Positions 27,430-36,453 of a stretch of DNA of 64,000 bases are shown in pieces (positions within the stretch are counted from its first letter, which is position 1; each line of letters begins with the position of its first letter). A program made the translations under genes and the position numbers. The stretch is from positions 124,001 to 188,000 of the forward strand of contig JAHJVE010000005.1 of the NCBI GenBank assembly GCA_018828385.1, in the 5' to 3' direction. The notes under the pieces were generated by a model, which searched no databases, had not been told where the DNA came from, and worked only from the letters and a program-made list of their open reading frames with translations. This DNA is from Gammaproteobacteria bacterium (lineage in GTDB: Bacteria; Pseudomonadota; Gammaproteobacteria; Burkholderiales; Rhodocyclaceae).

Positions 27430-28742
27430 GCGAAATCTACCCCGATAAAGGTTCTGATCCGGTCAGCGACATAGGAGATCATGTTCGGGTCCAGCGCCGG
27501 GTGAATCCCAAGCCAGAAGGTGTTTTTCATGATGCGGTCGGCGTTGTCTAATGCGCCGGCGACACGGTATTGTCGGCCGGCCATGTACGGTTGGCGCGTC
27601 AGGTTGCCGGCAAACAGCAGGCGCGTACCGATTTTGTGCTGGTCGAGGTAGCGCAACAGCGTGACGCGGTCGAACGGCGCCTCGTCACGCAACGTTAGCG
27701 GGAATCCGAACCAGGATGGGTCGCTGCCAGATGTAGCTTCCGGGAGAACCAGGAAGTCCTGCAAACCAGACAGTTGACTCAATAAATCGGCGAAATTGCG
27801 TTTGCGTGTGGCGATGAAGCTGCCAACGCGTTCCAGTTGGGCAAGCCCGACGGCAGCCTGCATGTCGGTGATCTTCAGGTTGTAGCCGAGATGCGAATAG
27901 ACGTATTTGTGGTCGTAGCCGGCTGGCAGTTCGCCGTGTTGCCAGTCGAAGCGCTTGCCGCAGGTGTTATCGCAACCGGGGGCGCACCAGCAATCGCGGC
28001 CCCAGTCACGGAAGGATTCCAGAATTTGCCTTAATTTCGGGTCGACCGTGAAAACGGCTCCACCTTCGCCCATGGTGATGTGGTGCGCCGGGTAGAAGGA
28101 GAGCGTGCCGACGTGTCCGAACGTGCCAACCATACGCCCGTTGAGTTTTGAACCCAGGGCGTCGCAACAGTCCTCAATCAGCCACAGTCCGTGGCGGTCT
28201 GCCAGTTCACGCAAGGCATGAGCGTCGAACGGATTGCCCAGTGTGTGCGCGAGCATGATGGCCCGGGTATGCGGAGTGATGGCTGCTTCAATGCTGGCTG
28301 GCGACGGGTTGTAGGTGGGGATTTCAGAGTCGACAAAGACGGGGGTCAGGCCGTTTTGCAGGATCGGATTGACGGTTGTCGGGAAGCCCGCTGCGGCAGT
28401 TATCACCTCGTCTCCGGGCCGCAGCGCACGCTCGCCGAGTTGCGGCGAAGTCAGTGCCGTCAAGGCCAGCAAGTTGGCACTCGAGCCGGAGTTGCAGGTA
28501 AGGACGTGCGGGACGCCAAGAAACTCGCCCAGTTTTTTCTCGAACGCGGCATTAAAGCGCCCGGTGGTCAGCCAGCCGTCCAGTGCAGCATCAACCAGAT
28601 TGGCAAACTCATCCGGTCCCAGCACTTTGCCGGATGGTGGAATGATGCTCCGGCCGGGGTCGAACTCCGGCGTTCCTGTCGCGCGCGAGGCGTAAGCGCG
28701 AACCCGTTGCAGTATCTCTTGTCGTTCTTCGTTTAAAGTCAT
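27426..28742 (-). CDS. rfbH: CDP-4-keto-6-deoxy-D-glucose 3-dehydrase (E1), RfbH/DdhC
   Basis: A PMP- and [2Fe-2S]-dependent enzyme that removes the C3 hydroxyl of CDP-4-keto-6-deoxyglucose. At 438 residues it matches the family (437 in Yersinia E1). Counting from the ATG at 28742, the PLP-lysine position is His220 (FYPAHH), and the iron-sulfur ligands fall at Cys193, Cys251, Cys253 and Cys261 ([14 protein letters not shown]). These are the residues known for the Yersinia enzyme, so catalytic function is very likely. The partner reductase E3 (DdhD) is not in the window. A longer start at 28838 would overlap rfbG and is rejected. Confidence 0.95.
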   Translation of the reverse strand: MTLNEERQEILQRVRAYASRATGTPEFDPGRSIIPPSGKVLGPDEFANLVDAALDGWLTTGRFNAAFEKKLGEFLGVPHVLTCNSGSSANLLALTALTSPQLGERALRPGDEVITAAAGFPTTVNPILQNGLTPVFVDSEIPTYNPSPASIEAAITPHTRAIMLAHTLGNPFDAHALRELADRHGLWLIEDCCDALGSKLNGRMVGTFGHVGTLSFYPAHHITMGEGGAVFTVDPKLRQILESFRDWGRDCWCAPGCDNTCGKRFDWQHGELPAGYDHKYVYSHLGYNLKITDMQAAVGLAQLERVGSFIATRKRNFADLLSQLSGLQDFLVLPEATSGSDPSWFGFPLTLRDEAPFDRVTLLRYLDQHKIGTRLLFAGNLTRQPYMAGRQYRVAGALDNADRIMKNTFWLGIHPALDPNMISYVADRIRTFIGVDFA

Positions 28743-28746
28743 TGTT

Positions 28747-29799
28747 TCATTTTGCGTATTCGGTGATTTGCCGGCGGCAGAACGCTTGCATGTCATCTCC
28801 GGCAAGCCAGGCCTGATGCCACTTGGCAGTTTGCTCAATGGCCACTGTCAACGGCCATTCCGGGCGCCACTTGAGAAGATTTTTTGCGCCACAGGCGTCG
28901 AGACTCAGCAGGGTTGCTTCGTGCGGAAAGTCTGCTGCCGTGTCGGGAGACCAACTGGCCTGCGGGCCCCAGGCTGTTGCCAGCCGTGTGGCAAGCTCGC
29001 CGGTGGTGACACAGTCTGCGGGTGCCGGACCGAAGTTCCAGGCCCGCTCAGCTTCCGATCCCGCACATAACCTCTCCGCGAGCATGAGGTATCCGCAGAG
29101 TGGGTCCAGAACGTGTTGCCAGGGGCGAATGGCTAGCGGATGGCGCAACTGGGCAGTCTCGCCTCGAGCGAAGGCGCGCAGGAGATCGGGTAGCAGCCGG
29201 TTGACAGCCCAGTCGCCGCCGCCGATGACGTTGCCAGCCCGAGCCGTGGCTAGACGGATACCGTTCTGATTCAGGAAGGATTGGCGATAAGCATGGCCGA
29301 CCAGTTCGGTACAGGCCTTGCTGCTGCTATAGGGGTCGTGACCACCCAGGGGGTCGGATTCCTTAAAGGCTCGGCCAGTCTCGTGGTTGGCGTAGCACTT
29401 GTCGGTGGTAACAATCACGATGGCGCGTAGACTGGGTAGGAATCTCGCAGCCTCCAGAACGTTGACCGTACCCATCACGTTCGTTGCGTAGGTCCCGACT
29501 GGGTCGCGGTACCCTTCGCCGACCAGCGGCTGGGCGGCAAGATGAAACAGGATTTCCGGCGCCGCACCGTGCATCGCGTCGGCTAATTGGGCGGCATCGC
29601 GAATGTCGCCTATGGTGGAGGAGATACATTCGCCTACCCGTGCGACGTCGTAGAGTGCCGGGGAAGTTGGTGGTGCCAGAGCGAAACCACTGAGTTCGGC
29701 GCCGAGTTTGTCCAGCCAGAGCGACAGCCAGCTACCTTTGAAGCCGGTGTGTCCTGTCAGAAAAACCCGTCGTCCGTGCCAGAACTGTCTGTCTACCAT
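28747..29799 (-). CDS. rfbG: CDP-glucose 4,6-dehydratase RfbG/DdhB
   Basis: A 350-residue SDR converting CDP-glucose to CDP-4-keto-6-deoxyglucose. The N terminus [20 protein letters not shown] is highly characteristic of the family, with catalytic [11 protein letters not shown] (YxxxK) and [19 protein letters not shown]. Its start overlaps the stop of rfbF and its stop lies 4 bases before rfbH, so the three enzymes are made in pathway order. Confidence 0.95.
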   Translation of the reverse strand: MVDRQFWHGRRVFLTGHTGFKGSWLSLWLDKLGAELSGFALAPPTSPALYDVARVGECISSTIGDIRDAAQLADAMHGAAPEILFHLAAQPLVGEGYRDPVGTYATNVMGTVNVLEAARFLPSLRAIVIVTTDKCYANHETGRAFKESDPLGGHDPYSSSKACTELVGHAYRQSFLNQNGIRLATARAGNVIGGGDWAVNRLLPDLLRAFARGETAQLRHPLAIRPWQHVLDPLCGYLMLAERLCAGSEAERAWNFGPAPADCVTTGELATRLATAWGPQASWSPDTAADFPHEATLLSLDACGAKNLLKWRPEWPLTVAIEQTAKWHQAWLAGDDMQAFCRRQITEYAK

Positions 29800-30563
29800 G
29801 TTTTCCAGGGGGCTTTGCCTTGTTGCCAGAGTTCTTCAAGATGCATCTTGTCGCGCAGCGTGTCCATCGGTTGCCAGAAGCCTTCGTGCATCCATGCGGC
29901 TAATTCGCCGCGACTGGCTAGGTTCCGCATTGGTTCGGCTTCCCACGGTTGGCTGTCATCCTCGATCAGGTCGACGACTTCCGGTTGCAGAACAAAAAAG
30001 CCTCCGTTGATCAGGCCACCCTGGCCGAACGGCTTTTCTTGGAAACGACTGACCTGAAATCCGTCGATTTCGAGCGCACCAAATCGCCCGGGAGGGGTTA
30101 CTGCGCAAACCGTTGCAGCCAGTCCGTGGCGCTTGTGAAAGGCCACCTGCGCAGTGACGTCGATGTCTGCAACCCCGTCACCATAAGTGAAACAGAAAGG
30201 CTCGTCAGGAACTAGAAAATCCTTGATCCGCCGAAGTCGGCCACCTGTTTGGGTGTGTTCGCCGGTGTCGACCAGTGTCACTTTCCAAGGCTCGGTGTGC
30301 CGCTGGTGCACCTCCATTTGGTTGTTCCTTAGGTCGAAAGTGACGTTGGAGTTGTGCAGGAAGTAGTTGGCGAAGTATTCCTTGACGACATAGCCCTTGT
30401 AGCCAAGACAAATGACGAAGTCGTTTATTCCGTGTGCGGAATAAATTTTCAAAATATGCCAGATGATCGGCTTTCCGCCAATTTCAATCATGGGTTTGGG
30501 CTTGAGATGTGATTCTTCACTAATCCGGGTGCCAAGCCCCCCGGCAAGGATAACTGCTTTCAT
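29793..30563 (-). CDS. rfbF: Glucose-1-phosphate cytidylyltransferase RfbF/DdhA
   Basis: A 256-residue nucleotidyltransferase committing glucose-1-phosphate to CDP-glucose. [20 protein letters not shown] is the signature N terminus, followed by [28 protein letters not shown] and the [15 protein letters not shown] segment. The length is normal. Its ATG overlaps the stop of the diguanylate cyclase gene by 3 bases, so the cyclase and the sugar genes are translationally linked. Confidence 0.96.
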   Translation of the reverse strand: MKAVILAGGLGTRISEESHLKPKPMIEIGGKPIIWHILKIYSAHGINDFVICLGYKGYVVKEYFANYFLHNSNVTFDLRNNQMEVHQRHTEPWKVTLVDTGEHTQTGGRLRRIKDFLVPDEPFCFTYGDGVADIDVTAQVAFHKRHGLAATVCAVTPPGRFGALEIDGFQVSRFQEKPFGQGGLINGGFFVLQPEVVDLIEDDSQPWEAEPMRNLASRGELAAWMHEGFWQPMDTLRDKMHLEELWQQGKAPWKTW

Positions 30564-32317
30564 AGGCTGATCACCCTGTTTTTTCCTGTCTGCTTTGCCT
30601 GATACATCGCTTCATCGGCCCGCTTGATAACAGAGGCTTGATTGTCATCAGTCAGCATCTGGGTCACCCCTGCGCTGAAGGTAATCAGCACCTTCTCATT
30701 GCCATGCAGGAAGAATTTCTTGGTCAGTTCGCGCTGCAGGCGGGTGAGGGCGCTTGCCGCATCATTCAGCGGCGTGTCTGGCAGGAGGATGATGAACTCC
30801 TCTCCGCCGTAACGCGCGACGGTGTCTTGTGGGCGCAGTGTTTCGCGGCAGATGGTGGCGAGGTGAATGAGTGCTTCATCGCCGGTGTCGTGCCCCATCG
30901 AGTCGTTGAGTTTCTTGAAATTGTCGATGTCGATCAATGCCACGCATAGCGAGGTTTCGTGGCGGCTTGCCCGCGCTGCTTCCTTGGTGAAGATTTCCTC
31001 CAGTCCGCGGCGGTTGAGGACGCCGGTTAGTTGGTCGTGGCGGACGAGGTCGCTGGTGGTTTCGAGTTCGCGTTCGAGTTCGCTGATCCGCGCTTCCGAT
31101 TCTTGAACCTTTTGTTGGGTTGACCGTAGCTCGTCCCTTGAGCGCTGAGCGTTGATCTGAATCGTCCTGGTTTCGCGCATGACTTCACCAAGCACGCTTT
31201 CCAGTTCGGAAATATCTGTGGCTGAACTGATTTTCCCGGCGCAGCTTTCAATTTTGTCGTGGTAGTCGGAAGTCGCCTCTGCGAAGTCGGCAAGGTGATC
31301 GACGAAGCCGGCCAGCATGCTCTTGATGGCATCACGAGCTTCGGACAGGCTGGCTTTGAGCTGGCTTTGCTTATAGAGGACTTCCTTGAGCCGTCGCTCG
31401 GCGTCATCGAGTGCATGCTGGGAGAGGGGTTTGTCGATTATTTCCCGGACTACTTCAATCTGCCCGTGCAACCAGTGGTCATCGAGGACTAGGTCGGTGA
31501 TGTTGCCGACCAACAGGCGGAGCAGGCCGAGGAGGCTGTGGCGCAATTCGGTCTGGTCTTCGGCCAGCAGTTCGAGCTTGAAGGCGAAGCGTTTCAGCCG
31601 GGTGAGGAATTCCTGCAATTGGGCAGGGCTGACGGCGCTGCGGATGTCCTTGGCCAGGGCCTTGGCATCGGTAGATAGCTGCGGGCTTTCGAGCAACTGG
31701 GTGGCCATCGCCGTTTCGAGGGTGAAGGCGAACAACTCGCGTAGTTCGGGCAGCAAATCGCCTGTTGCTACGGTCAACCCGGAATTTGGGGCAATTTCTG
31801 AATTGGCTGTTTCGGCCGCGGCGACCGGTTCGGCGTCCTTGCCTTGTCCCCATGACCGCAACAGGCTCTGCAGCCGCGTGAACAGGGTGTCAGGGTTCGC
31901 TGCGTTGCTCGTTAATACGTGTTCGAGCGACTCACGTTTGCGGGCAGAGGTTAGTCCGGTGTGCTTGGCATCCCACTGGCGCAACAGATCGGCGATCAGC
32001 TCCGACCAAGCGAGTTTTTGGGAGTCGACAAGGCCGGCGACGAAATCGGCAAGATGTTTTTTGTAGTCATCCCAGTTGGCCGCCTTGACGGCTTCGTCGA
32101 GTTGCCGGGCCAGTCGCAACTGGTCGGGCGAGGATTTGGGTAGTGCGGCGGCGAGCGACCGCAACTGGGTTTCCGGAAACGATCCGCCTGCGGGCTTGGT
32201 TCCGGCAATTTCGTGATAGAGCGTCTGATAATTCTCCGGTGAAGGCGGAATGCGGCGCGCCGCCAGCAGTCGCAGCGTTTCCCGGGCGATTTCGAAGGGA
32301 TTGGTGAGTGTGCTCAT
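30560..32317 (-). CDS. GGDEF diguanylate cyclase
   Basis: A 585-residue cytoplasmic protein that should synthesise c-di-GMP. The N-terminal about 400 residues are helical with a long predicted coiled coil (about 365-420). The C-terminal GGDEF domain begins [17 protein letters not shown] and has the active-site motif YGGEEF preceded by RPQD, a correctly spaced inhibitory I-site (RxxD, 5 residues before GGEEF). It is the first gene of the leftward sugar train; ATG at 32317 lies 23 bases from the -10 box of the divergent tRNA. Product inhibition by c-di-GMP is expected from the I-site. Confidence 0.93.
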   Translation of the reverse strand: MSTLTNPFEIARETLRLLAARRIPPSPENYQTLYHEIAGTKPAGGSFPETQLRSLAAALPKSSPDQLRLARQLDEAVKAANWDDYKKHLADFVAGLVDSQKLAWSELIADLLRQWDAKHTGLTSARKRESLEHVLTSNAANPDTLFTRLQSLLRSWGQGKDAEPVAAAETANSEIAPNSGLTVATGDLLPELRELFAFTLETAMATQLLESPQLSTDAKALAKDIRSAVSPAQLQEFLTRLKRFAFKLELLAEDQTELRHSLLGLLRLLVGNITDLVLDDHWLHGQIEVVREIIDKPLSQHALDDAERRLKEVLYKQSQLKASLSEARDAIKSMLAGFVDHLADFAEATSDYHDKIESCAGKISSATDISELESVLGEVMRETRTIQINAQRSRDELRSTQQKVQESEARISELERELETTSDLVRHDQLTGVLNRRGLEEIFTKEAARASRHETSLCVALIDIDNFKKLNDSMGHDTGDEALIHLATICRETLRPQDTVARYGGEEFIILLPDTPLNDAASALTRLQRELTKKFFLHGNEKVLITFSAGVTQMLTDDNQASVIKRADEAMYQAKQTGKNRVISL

Positions 32318-32339
32318 GTCGAAATTTGCATGTTCAAGC

Positions 32340-32345
32340 TATAAT
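32340..32345 (+). promoter_or_regulatory. -10 box of the tRNA promoter
   Basis: A perfect TATAAT is followed by a GC-rich discriminator (CGCGCCCC), the usual feature of stringently controlled stable-RNA promoters. It lies 18 bases before the tRNA 5' end. The -35 region (around 32317-32322) is weak and overlaps the start codon of the divergent cyclase gene. Confidence 0.65.
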
Positions 32346-32362
32346 CGCGCCCCATTGCTCGG

Positions 32363-32436
32363 GCCCCCGTAGCATGAAGGTCGTGCAGTTGATTTGTAAT
32401 CATCAGGTAGCGGTTCGATTCCGTTCGGGGGCACCA
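32363..32436 (+). tRNA. tRNA-Thr (anticodon TGT), atypical
   Basis: A full cloverleaf can be drawn. The acceptor GCCCCCG (32363-32369) pairs with CGGGGGC (32426-32432), followed by A and an encoded CCA. The D stem is GCAT/GTGC, the anticodon stem GTTGA/TCATC with loop TTTGTAA (anticodon TGT at 32395-32397), and the T arm AGCGG-TTCGATT-CCGTT. It is unusual: the D loop is only 7 bases and lacks A14 and A21, and there is a T-T mismatch in the anticodon stem. A good -10 box upstream and a terminator downstream argue for an expressed gene. Accessory DNA begins directly after it. Confidence 0.78.
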
Positions 32437-32454
32437 GTAAAATCAAGCATTTAG

Positions 32455-32479
32455 GCCATTCTTCGGAGTGGCTTTTTTG
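32455..32479 (+). terminator. Intrinsic terminator of the tRNA
   Basis: GCCATTC-TTCG-GAGTGGC with a UUCG tetraloop is followed by TTTTTTG. The stem is perfect apart from one G-T pair. Confidence 0.88.
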
Positions 32480-32550
32480 TTTTTCATTGTCCGTTGCTCC
32501 TTGGTTGCTCCTGTGGCGATCAACACTATACCGATCACCTGTTAATCAAT

Positions 32551-32689
32551 TCAGCATGATAACTTGGGGTGGAGTAGGGCTGGAAGTATTTGCATGCCAC
32601 TCCTTCGCAGGGAAGTGCCCGCGTTTTCTGACTATCTCCGAGGCCAGTTTTGTGAGCCGGGAATGTATGGCTTGAAATGATCATGCTGA
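32551..32689. repeat. Distant 10-bp inverted repeat
   Basis: TCAGCATGAT (32551-32560) is repeated inverted as ATCATGCTGA (32680-32689) with 119 bases between. The match is exact. Confidence 0.6.
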
Positions 32690-32736
32690 GTGATCCCACG
32701 CAATATCCCGTGGATTTTAGTTTTTTTCAATCACAT

Positions 32737-32758
32737 ATCACCTTCTTGAGAAGGTGAT
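32737..32758. repeat. 22-bp palindrome
   Basis: ATCACCTTCT-TG-AGAAGGTGAT is perfectly symmetric in its 10-base arms. There is no T run after it, so an operator or structural site is more likely than a terminator. Confidence 0.6.
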
Positions 32759-32899
32759 CGTCTGTCGCAAAACATGGCAGATTGGCCAGAGTCAAGCAGC
32801 TGGCCTCAGTACCTAACTCCTCATTACGTTCAAATCAGCGAGTGCCAGAAATGGTGTTCGTTGATTTCGTTCGTCCTTTCCATCTACAGGAGTCAGAGA

Positions 32900-33247
32900 A
32901 TGAACATTCAATGCCCAAACTGTCACTCTGCACGTATCACCACCCGCAATCGCGCCCGAAAGACTGCCGGCCTGATCGGCACGGTCGGCGGCTGTGTTGG
33001 TGGTGCCACCGGTAGTCTGTCCGGAATCGAAATCGGCATGACCGTCGGCATCGTCGCCGGTCCGCCTGGCATGGTCTTCGGCGGTGTCCTCGGTGCGCTC
33101 TTCGGCGCCGTGGTTGGCGGCACGGCCGGTGGCCTGTCCGGTGCCCGGTTGGGCGAACTCGTCGACCGTCGCATCCTCGACAACTACCGCTGCCTTGCAT
33201 GCGGCCACTGCTTTAGTCTCACCGTATCCGAGCCACCCAGCTACTGA
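32900..33247 (+). CDS. Zinc-ribbon / glycine-rich membrane protein, unknown function
   Basis: A 115-residue protein starting at ATG 32900 (GGAG upstream). It has an N-terminal CPNC and C-terminal CLACGHC, together forming a split zinc ribbon. Between them lie about 70 residues made of glycine-zipper-like repeats (GTVGGCVGGATGSLSG, VFGGVLGALFGAVVGG) that could insert in or associate with a membrane. It heads the element-type gene group with DUF932 and YqaJ. No specific function is recognised. Confidence 0.75.
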   Translation: MNIQCPNCHSARITTRNRARKTAGLIGTVGGCVGGATGSLSGIEIGMTVGIVAGPPGMVFGGVLGALFGAVVGGTAGGLSGARLGELVDRRILDNYRCLACGHCFSLTVSEPPSY

Positions 33248-33264
33248 TCGGCTTGCTCGACCTC

Positions 33265-33285
33265 TGCCGTCTGCAACGGACGGCA
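33265..33285 (+). repeat. Intergenic hairpin before the DUF932 gene
   Basis: TGCCGTC pairs exactly with GACGGCA around a 7-base loop. No T run follows directly. It is the first of a series of hairpins separating genes of this element. Confidence 0.5.
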
Positions 33286-33385
33286 TCGCAGTTCTCGTCT
33301 TTCTCTCCCATTGATTCAACGCCTCCCGTCTCTGCCGTGCACCCGGCGGAGCGGCTGCGCCCATTCATTCCCGAAAGGAAATCTC

Positions 33386-34354
33386 ATGGCACACCTCGTC
33401 CAACAAATGGCCTATGTCGGCGCCGAACCCTGGCATGGCCTCGGCAATCGTCTTCCAGCCAAACAACCCATCGAAGTCTGGGCCAAATCCGCAGGCATGG
33501 ACTGGACCATCCAGGAATCCCCGGTCCGCTTCATGGCTGACAGCATCGGCAGTCTGGGTAGCATCCATTCCTTCGAAGAGCAGAAAGTCCTCTATCGCTC
33601 GGATACCAAGGAAGCCCTGTCTGTCGTCTCGCAGCGCTATCAGGTTGTTCAACCCAAAGAAGTTCTCGAGTTCTATCGCGATCTCACTGACGTTTCCGGC
33701 TACCAGTTGGAGACGGCTGGTGTATTGAAAGGTGGCAAGAAGTTCTGGGCATTGGCTAAGACCGGTCAATCGACTGCCTTGAAGGGCAATGATCAGGTCA
33801 ATGGCTATTTGTTGTTGGCCACCTCGTGTGACGGAACACTCGCCACCACGGCAACCCCGACGACCGTCCGCGTCGTCTGCAACAACACCCTGACCATTGC
33901 CGTGAATGGTGCCAGTCAGGCGATCAAGGTGCCGCACAATACTCGCTTCGATCCGCAAGCCGTCAAACAGCAACTCGGTATCTCTGTCTCGCAATGGGAT
34001 GGGTTCATGTACCGAATGAAGACACTGGCCGAGCGCAAGGTGAAGAGCCATGAAGCCATGAACTACTTCCTGCGCGTACTGTGCGATGTCCAGCACGGCG
34101 CTCTTGAATCGTCCGGGCTCGCCAACGAACGAGCCCTGAAACGGGTGCAAGCTCTCTACGACGGCCAGGGCAAAGGGGCGGAACTCGAAGCAGCCAAAGG
34201 CACCGCCTGGGGCCTGCTCAATGCTGTCACCGAGTACGTCGACCACGAACGCCGTGCCCGTAGCACCGAGTACCGCATGGATTCCGCCTGGTTCGGTCAG
34301 GGGGCCGTCCTCAAGCAACGCGCCCTCGATACGGCCCTGCAACTCGTCGCCTGA
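33386..34354 (+). CDS. DUF932 domain protein
   Basis: A 322-residue protein from ATG 33386 (AAAGGA upstream). The family pattern is visible: AEPWHGLGNRLPAKQP near the N terminus, YRSDTKEALSVVSQRYQVVQ, GKKFWALAKTG, then RVVCNNTLTIAVN. DUF932 proteins are encoded on phages, plasmids and integrative elements, commonly beside recombination genes. Their biochemical role is not established. The frame is intact and of normal length. Confidence 0.88.
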   Translation: MAHLVQQMAYVGAEPWHGLGNRLPAKQPIEVWAKSAGMDWTIQESPVRFMADSIGSLGSIHSFEEQKVLYRSDTKEALSVVSQRYQVVQPKEVLEFYRDLTDVSGYQLETAGVLKGGKKFWALAKTGQSTALKGNDQVNGYLLLATSCDGTLATTATPTTVRVVCNNTLTIAVNGASQAIKVPHNTRFDPQAVKQQLGISVSQWDGFMYRMKTLAERKVKSHEAMNYFLRVLCDVQHGALESSGLANERALKRVQALYDGQGKGAELEAAKGTAWGLLNAVTEYVDHERRARSTEYRMDSAWFGQGAVLKQRALDTALQLVA

Positions 34355-34394
34355 TCAATTCCTGAATCCGCGTTTCATCATTCATCCCCCGCAT

Positions 34395-34430
34395 ATGCCC
34401 AGTTCAGCTTGTTGGCTGACTGGGCATTTT
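34395..34430 (+). terminator. Terminator-like hairpin between DUF932 and YqaJ genes
   Basis: ATGCCCAGT(T)CAGC pairs with GCTGACTGGGCAT over a 12-13 bp stem with one bulge and is followed by TTTT. It lies inside what looks like a gene group, so it may attenuate expression or terminate the DUF932 transcript. Confidence 0.7.
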
Positions 34431-34453
34431 GCATTTCTGGAAGGAATCAAAGC

Positions 34454-35461
34454 ATGCAACCACACGCCTTATCCAGTGTCAGTCCGATCAAGCATCGTCC
34501 AGCACTCAAACTGGTCAAGACCAAGGAACTGCCACGCGAGGATTGGCTGGCCGTTCGCAAGCAAGGCATCGGTAGTTCGGATGCAGCAACAGCCGTCGGC
34601 TTGAACCCCTACAAGAGCCAACTCGAACTGTGGATGGAGAAGACCGGTCGTGATGGCAATCTTCCCAAGGCCGATCCGCACGATGAAGAGTCCCCAATGT
34701 ACTGGGGGAACATACTCGAACCAATCGTCGCAGCGCACTACACCAAACGCACCGGCAATCGGGTGCGGCGCATCAATGCCGTCCTGCAGCATCCCGATCC
34801 CAGCCTGCCCTGGATGCTGGCCAACATTGACCGCGAAGTCACCGGTTCCAGCGAGGTACAAATCCTCGAATGCAAGACCGCCGGTATCAACGGTGTAAAG
34901 CTCTGGAAGGACGGCGTACCTGAATACGTTCAACTCCAGGTCATGCACCAGCTGGCCGTCACCGGCAAGCAAGCCGCCGATGTGGCCGTATTGCTTGGTG
35001 GACAACACCTCGAAATCCATCGGGTCGAACGCGATGAGCGTTTGATTACCCGATTGATCGAACTCGAACGGCACTTCTGGCACTACGTCGAGAGCGATAC
35101 GCCGCCACCGGCCGATGGCAGTGAATCGGCTGACTTGGCGCTACGTTGCCTCTATCCGGCAGACGATGGCCAGACCCTCGATTTCACAGAGGAGCGCAAC
35201 CTGTCGGCCACCTTCGCCGATTGGCTGTCGGTTCGGCAAAGCATCGCCGAGGCCGAGAAGCTGGAGGCGCAACTCAAGCAAAGCCTGCAGCAAGCCATGG
35301 GCAGTGCCACGAGAGCGAACTTCGAAACCGGCAGCGTCACCTGGAAGAAAGCCAAGGATAGCGTGGTGCTCGATGTCACGGGCCTCCTCAAGGATCACCC
35401 CGAATTCCAGCAGCAGTACGCCATGAGCAAACCGGGTAGTCGGCGCTTCCTAGTCGCCTGA
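34454..35461 (+). CDS. YqaJ-type viral recombinase / exonuclease
   Basis: A 335-residue protein from ATG 34454 (GGAAGGA upstream). It has the lambda-exonuclease-like PD-(D/E)XK fold of the YqaJ family: DWLAVRKQGIGSSDAATAVG, LEPIVAAHYTKRTG, MLANIDREV (catalytic Asp) and VQILECKTA (the ExK motif), then YVQLQVMHQLAVTG. Such 5'-3' exonucleases work with a single-strand annealing protein in element recombination; no Bet/RecT gene is visible in this window. A C-terminal extension of about 120 residues is helical. Confidence 0.9.
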   Translation: MQPHALSSVSPIKHRPALKLVKTKELPREDWLAVRKQGIGSSDAATAVGLNPYKSQLELWMEKTGRDGNLPKADPHDEESPMYWGNILEPIVAAHYTKRTGNRVRRINAVLQHPDPSLPWMLANIDREVTGSSEVQILECKTAGINGVKLWKDGVPEYVQLQVMHQLAVTGKQAADVAVLLGGQHLEIHRVERDERLITRLIELERHFWHYVESDTPPPADGSESADLALRCLYPADDGQTLDFTEERNLSATFADWLSVRQSIAEAEKLEAQLKQSLQQAMGSATRANFETGSVTWKKAKDSVVLDVTGLLKDHPEFQQQYAMSKPGSRRFLVA

Positions 35462-35491
35462 ACCACACAAGCCACTTAATCAACGCAATCA

Positions 35492-35538
35492 GCCTTCCCG
35501 ACCTGCCACCCCAGCGGTGCAGGCGGAAGGCATTTTTT
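35492..35538 (+). terminator. Terminator-like hairpin before the recombination-factor-like gene
   Basis: GCCTTCC pairs with GGAAGGC, with a second inner stem (CCTGC/GCAGG region), followed by ATTTTTT and then the ribosome binding site of the next gene. This layout repeats that at 34395-34430. Confidence 0.7.
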
Positions 35539-35553
35539 ACAGGAGTCACCGAT

Positions 35554-36453
35554 ATGTTGAAAGGTCTCGCCATTACACCGCCCGTACTGGGACGAATCTC
35601 CATCGGCAAGGTGGTGGAGAAGAACGGCAAACGTCTGCCAGAGAAGGACGATCAATTCACCATCACCAGCCAGGTTCAGAACAAGGATGGCTGGTTGCCG
35701 CACCCGCTGGATGAAAACCTGCGCAAGGAACAGGGCGGCAAGATTCGCAATATTCCGATCCGCTTGTTGTTCAACGATCCCTATCTCAACTTCCGGGCCG
35801 AGTACAGCTTGTTTGATCGGACGACGGGGCGGCCACTCTGTGTCGGCGATGGACAGAACTGCAAGCGCCAGACGGAAGAGGGCATCAGGTCGTTTCCATG
35901 CTCGTCACCGGATGCTTGTCCGCTGGCAAAGGGCGGTTGTAAACCCTACGGACGCTTGAATGTCGCGTTGGGTGATGATGATCCGCTTGGGAGCTTCGTA
36001 TTCCGAACCACAGGGTTCAACAGTATTCGGACGCTGAGTGCACGGCTGCAATATTTCCAGGCAATCTCGGGAAACAAGCTTTCCTGCTTGGCGCTGGAAC
36101 TGCGCTTGCGTGGGAAATCGACGCGGCAGAGCTTGGGGACACCGATCTACTACGTGGATATCACGCCGCAGACAGGGTTGTCGACGGAAGAAATGCTGGG
36201 GCAGGCCAAGCAACTAGATGAAGCACGCCGGCTGGCTGGGTTTGATCAGGAAGCCTTGGATCAAGTAGCCAAGCTGGGTCTGGGAAATGGGGCGTTTGAA
36301 GAGGGAGAGGAAGACGGAGGCGCAGTAGTGGAGGAGTTCTTCTCTTCTACTCCGGATGCCGATCCTTCGGCAGCTTCTACAATTCCAGATACGCCAATGA
36401 ACAAGACGCTGGGGCAGAAACTAGAGGCTAAGGCTCTGGCGGTGTTGGGATAG
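35554..36453 (+). CDS. Recombination-directionality-factor-like / putative metal-binding element protein
   Basis: A 299-residue protein. The N-terminal LAITPPVLGRISIGKV and IPIRLLFNDPYLNFRAEYSLFD, a four-cysteine stretch (CVGDGQNCKR, CSSPDACPLAKGGC) and GSFVFRTTGFNSIRTLSARL fit a conserved element family. Members are often annotated as hydrolase or metal-binding protein and resemble phage Gp3-type recombination directionality factors. The C-terminal 60 residues are acidic, as in single-strand DNA-binding proteins. I cannot decide between RDF and ssDNA-binding roles. The 3' end overlaps the convergent XRE gene by 26 bases. Confidence 0.7.
   Translation: MLKGLAITPPVLGRISIGKVVEKNGKRLPEKDDQFTITSQVQNKDGWLPHPLDENLRKEQGGKIRNIPIRLLFNDPYLNFRAEYSLFDRTTGRPLCVGDGQNCKRQTEEGIRSFPCSSPDACPLAKGGCKPYGRLNVALGDDDPLGSFVFRTTGFNSIRTLSARLQYFQAISGNKLSCLALELRLRGKSTRQSLGTPIYYVDITPQTGLSTEEMLGQAKQLDEARRLAGFDQEALDQVAKLGLGNGAFEEGEEDGGAVVEEFFSSTPDADPSAASTIPDTPMNKTLGQKLEAKALAVLG

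Larger units (their letters stand above)
32480..32899. other. Gene-free region with several inverted repeats
   Basis: About 420 bases with no credible gene. It contains the 10-base inverted repeat pair at 32551 and 32680, a CCACG/CGTGG hairpin (32696-32713) followed by a T-rich run, and the palindrome at 32737-32758. The concentration of symmetric sequence next to a tRNA and element-type genes suggests a regulatory, attachment or origin function, but no family is recognised. Confidence 0.5.
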
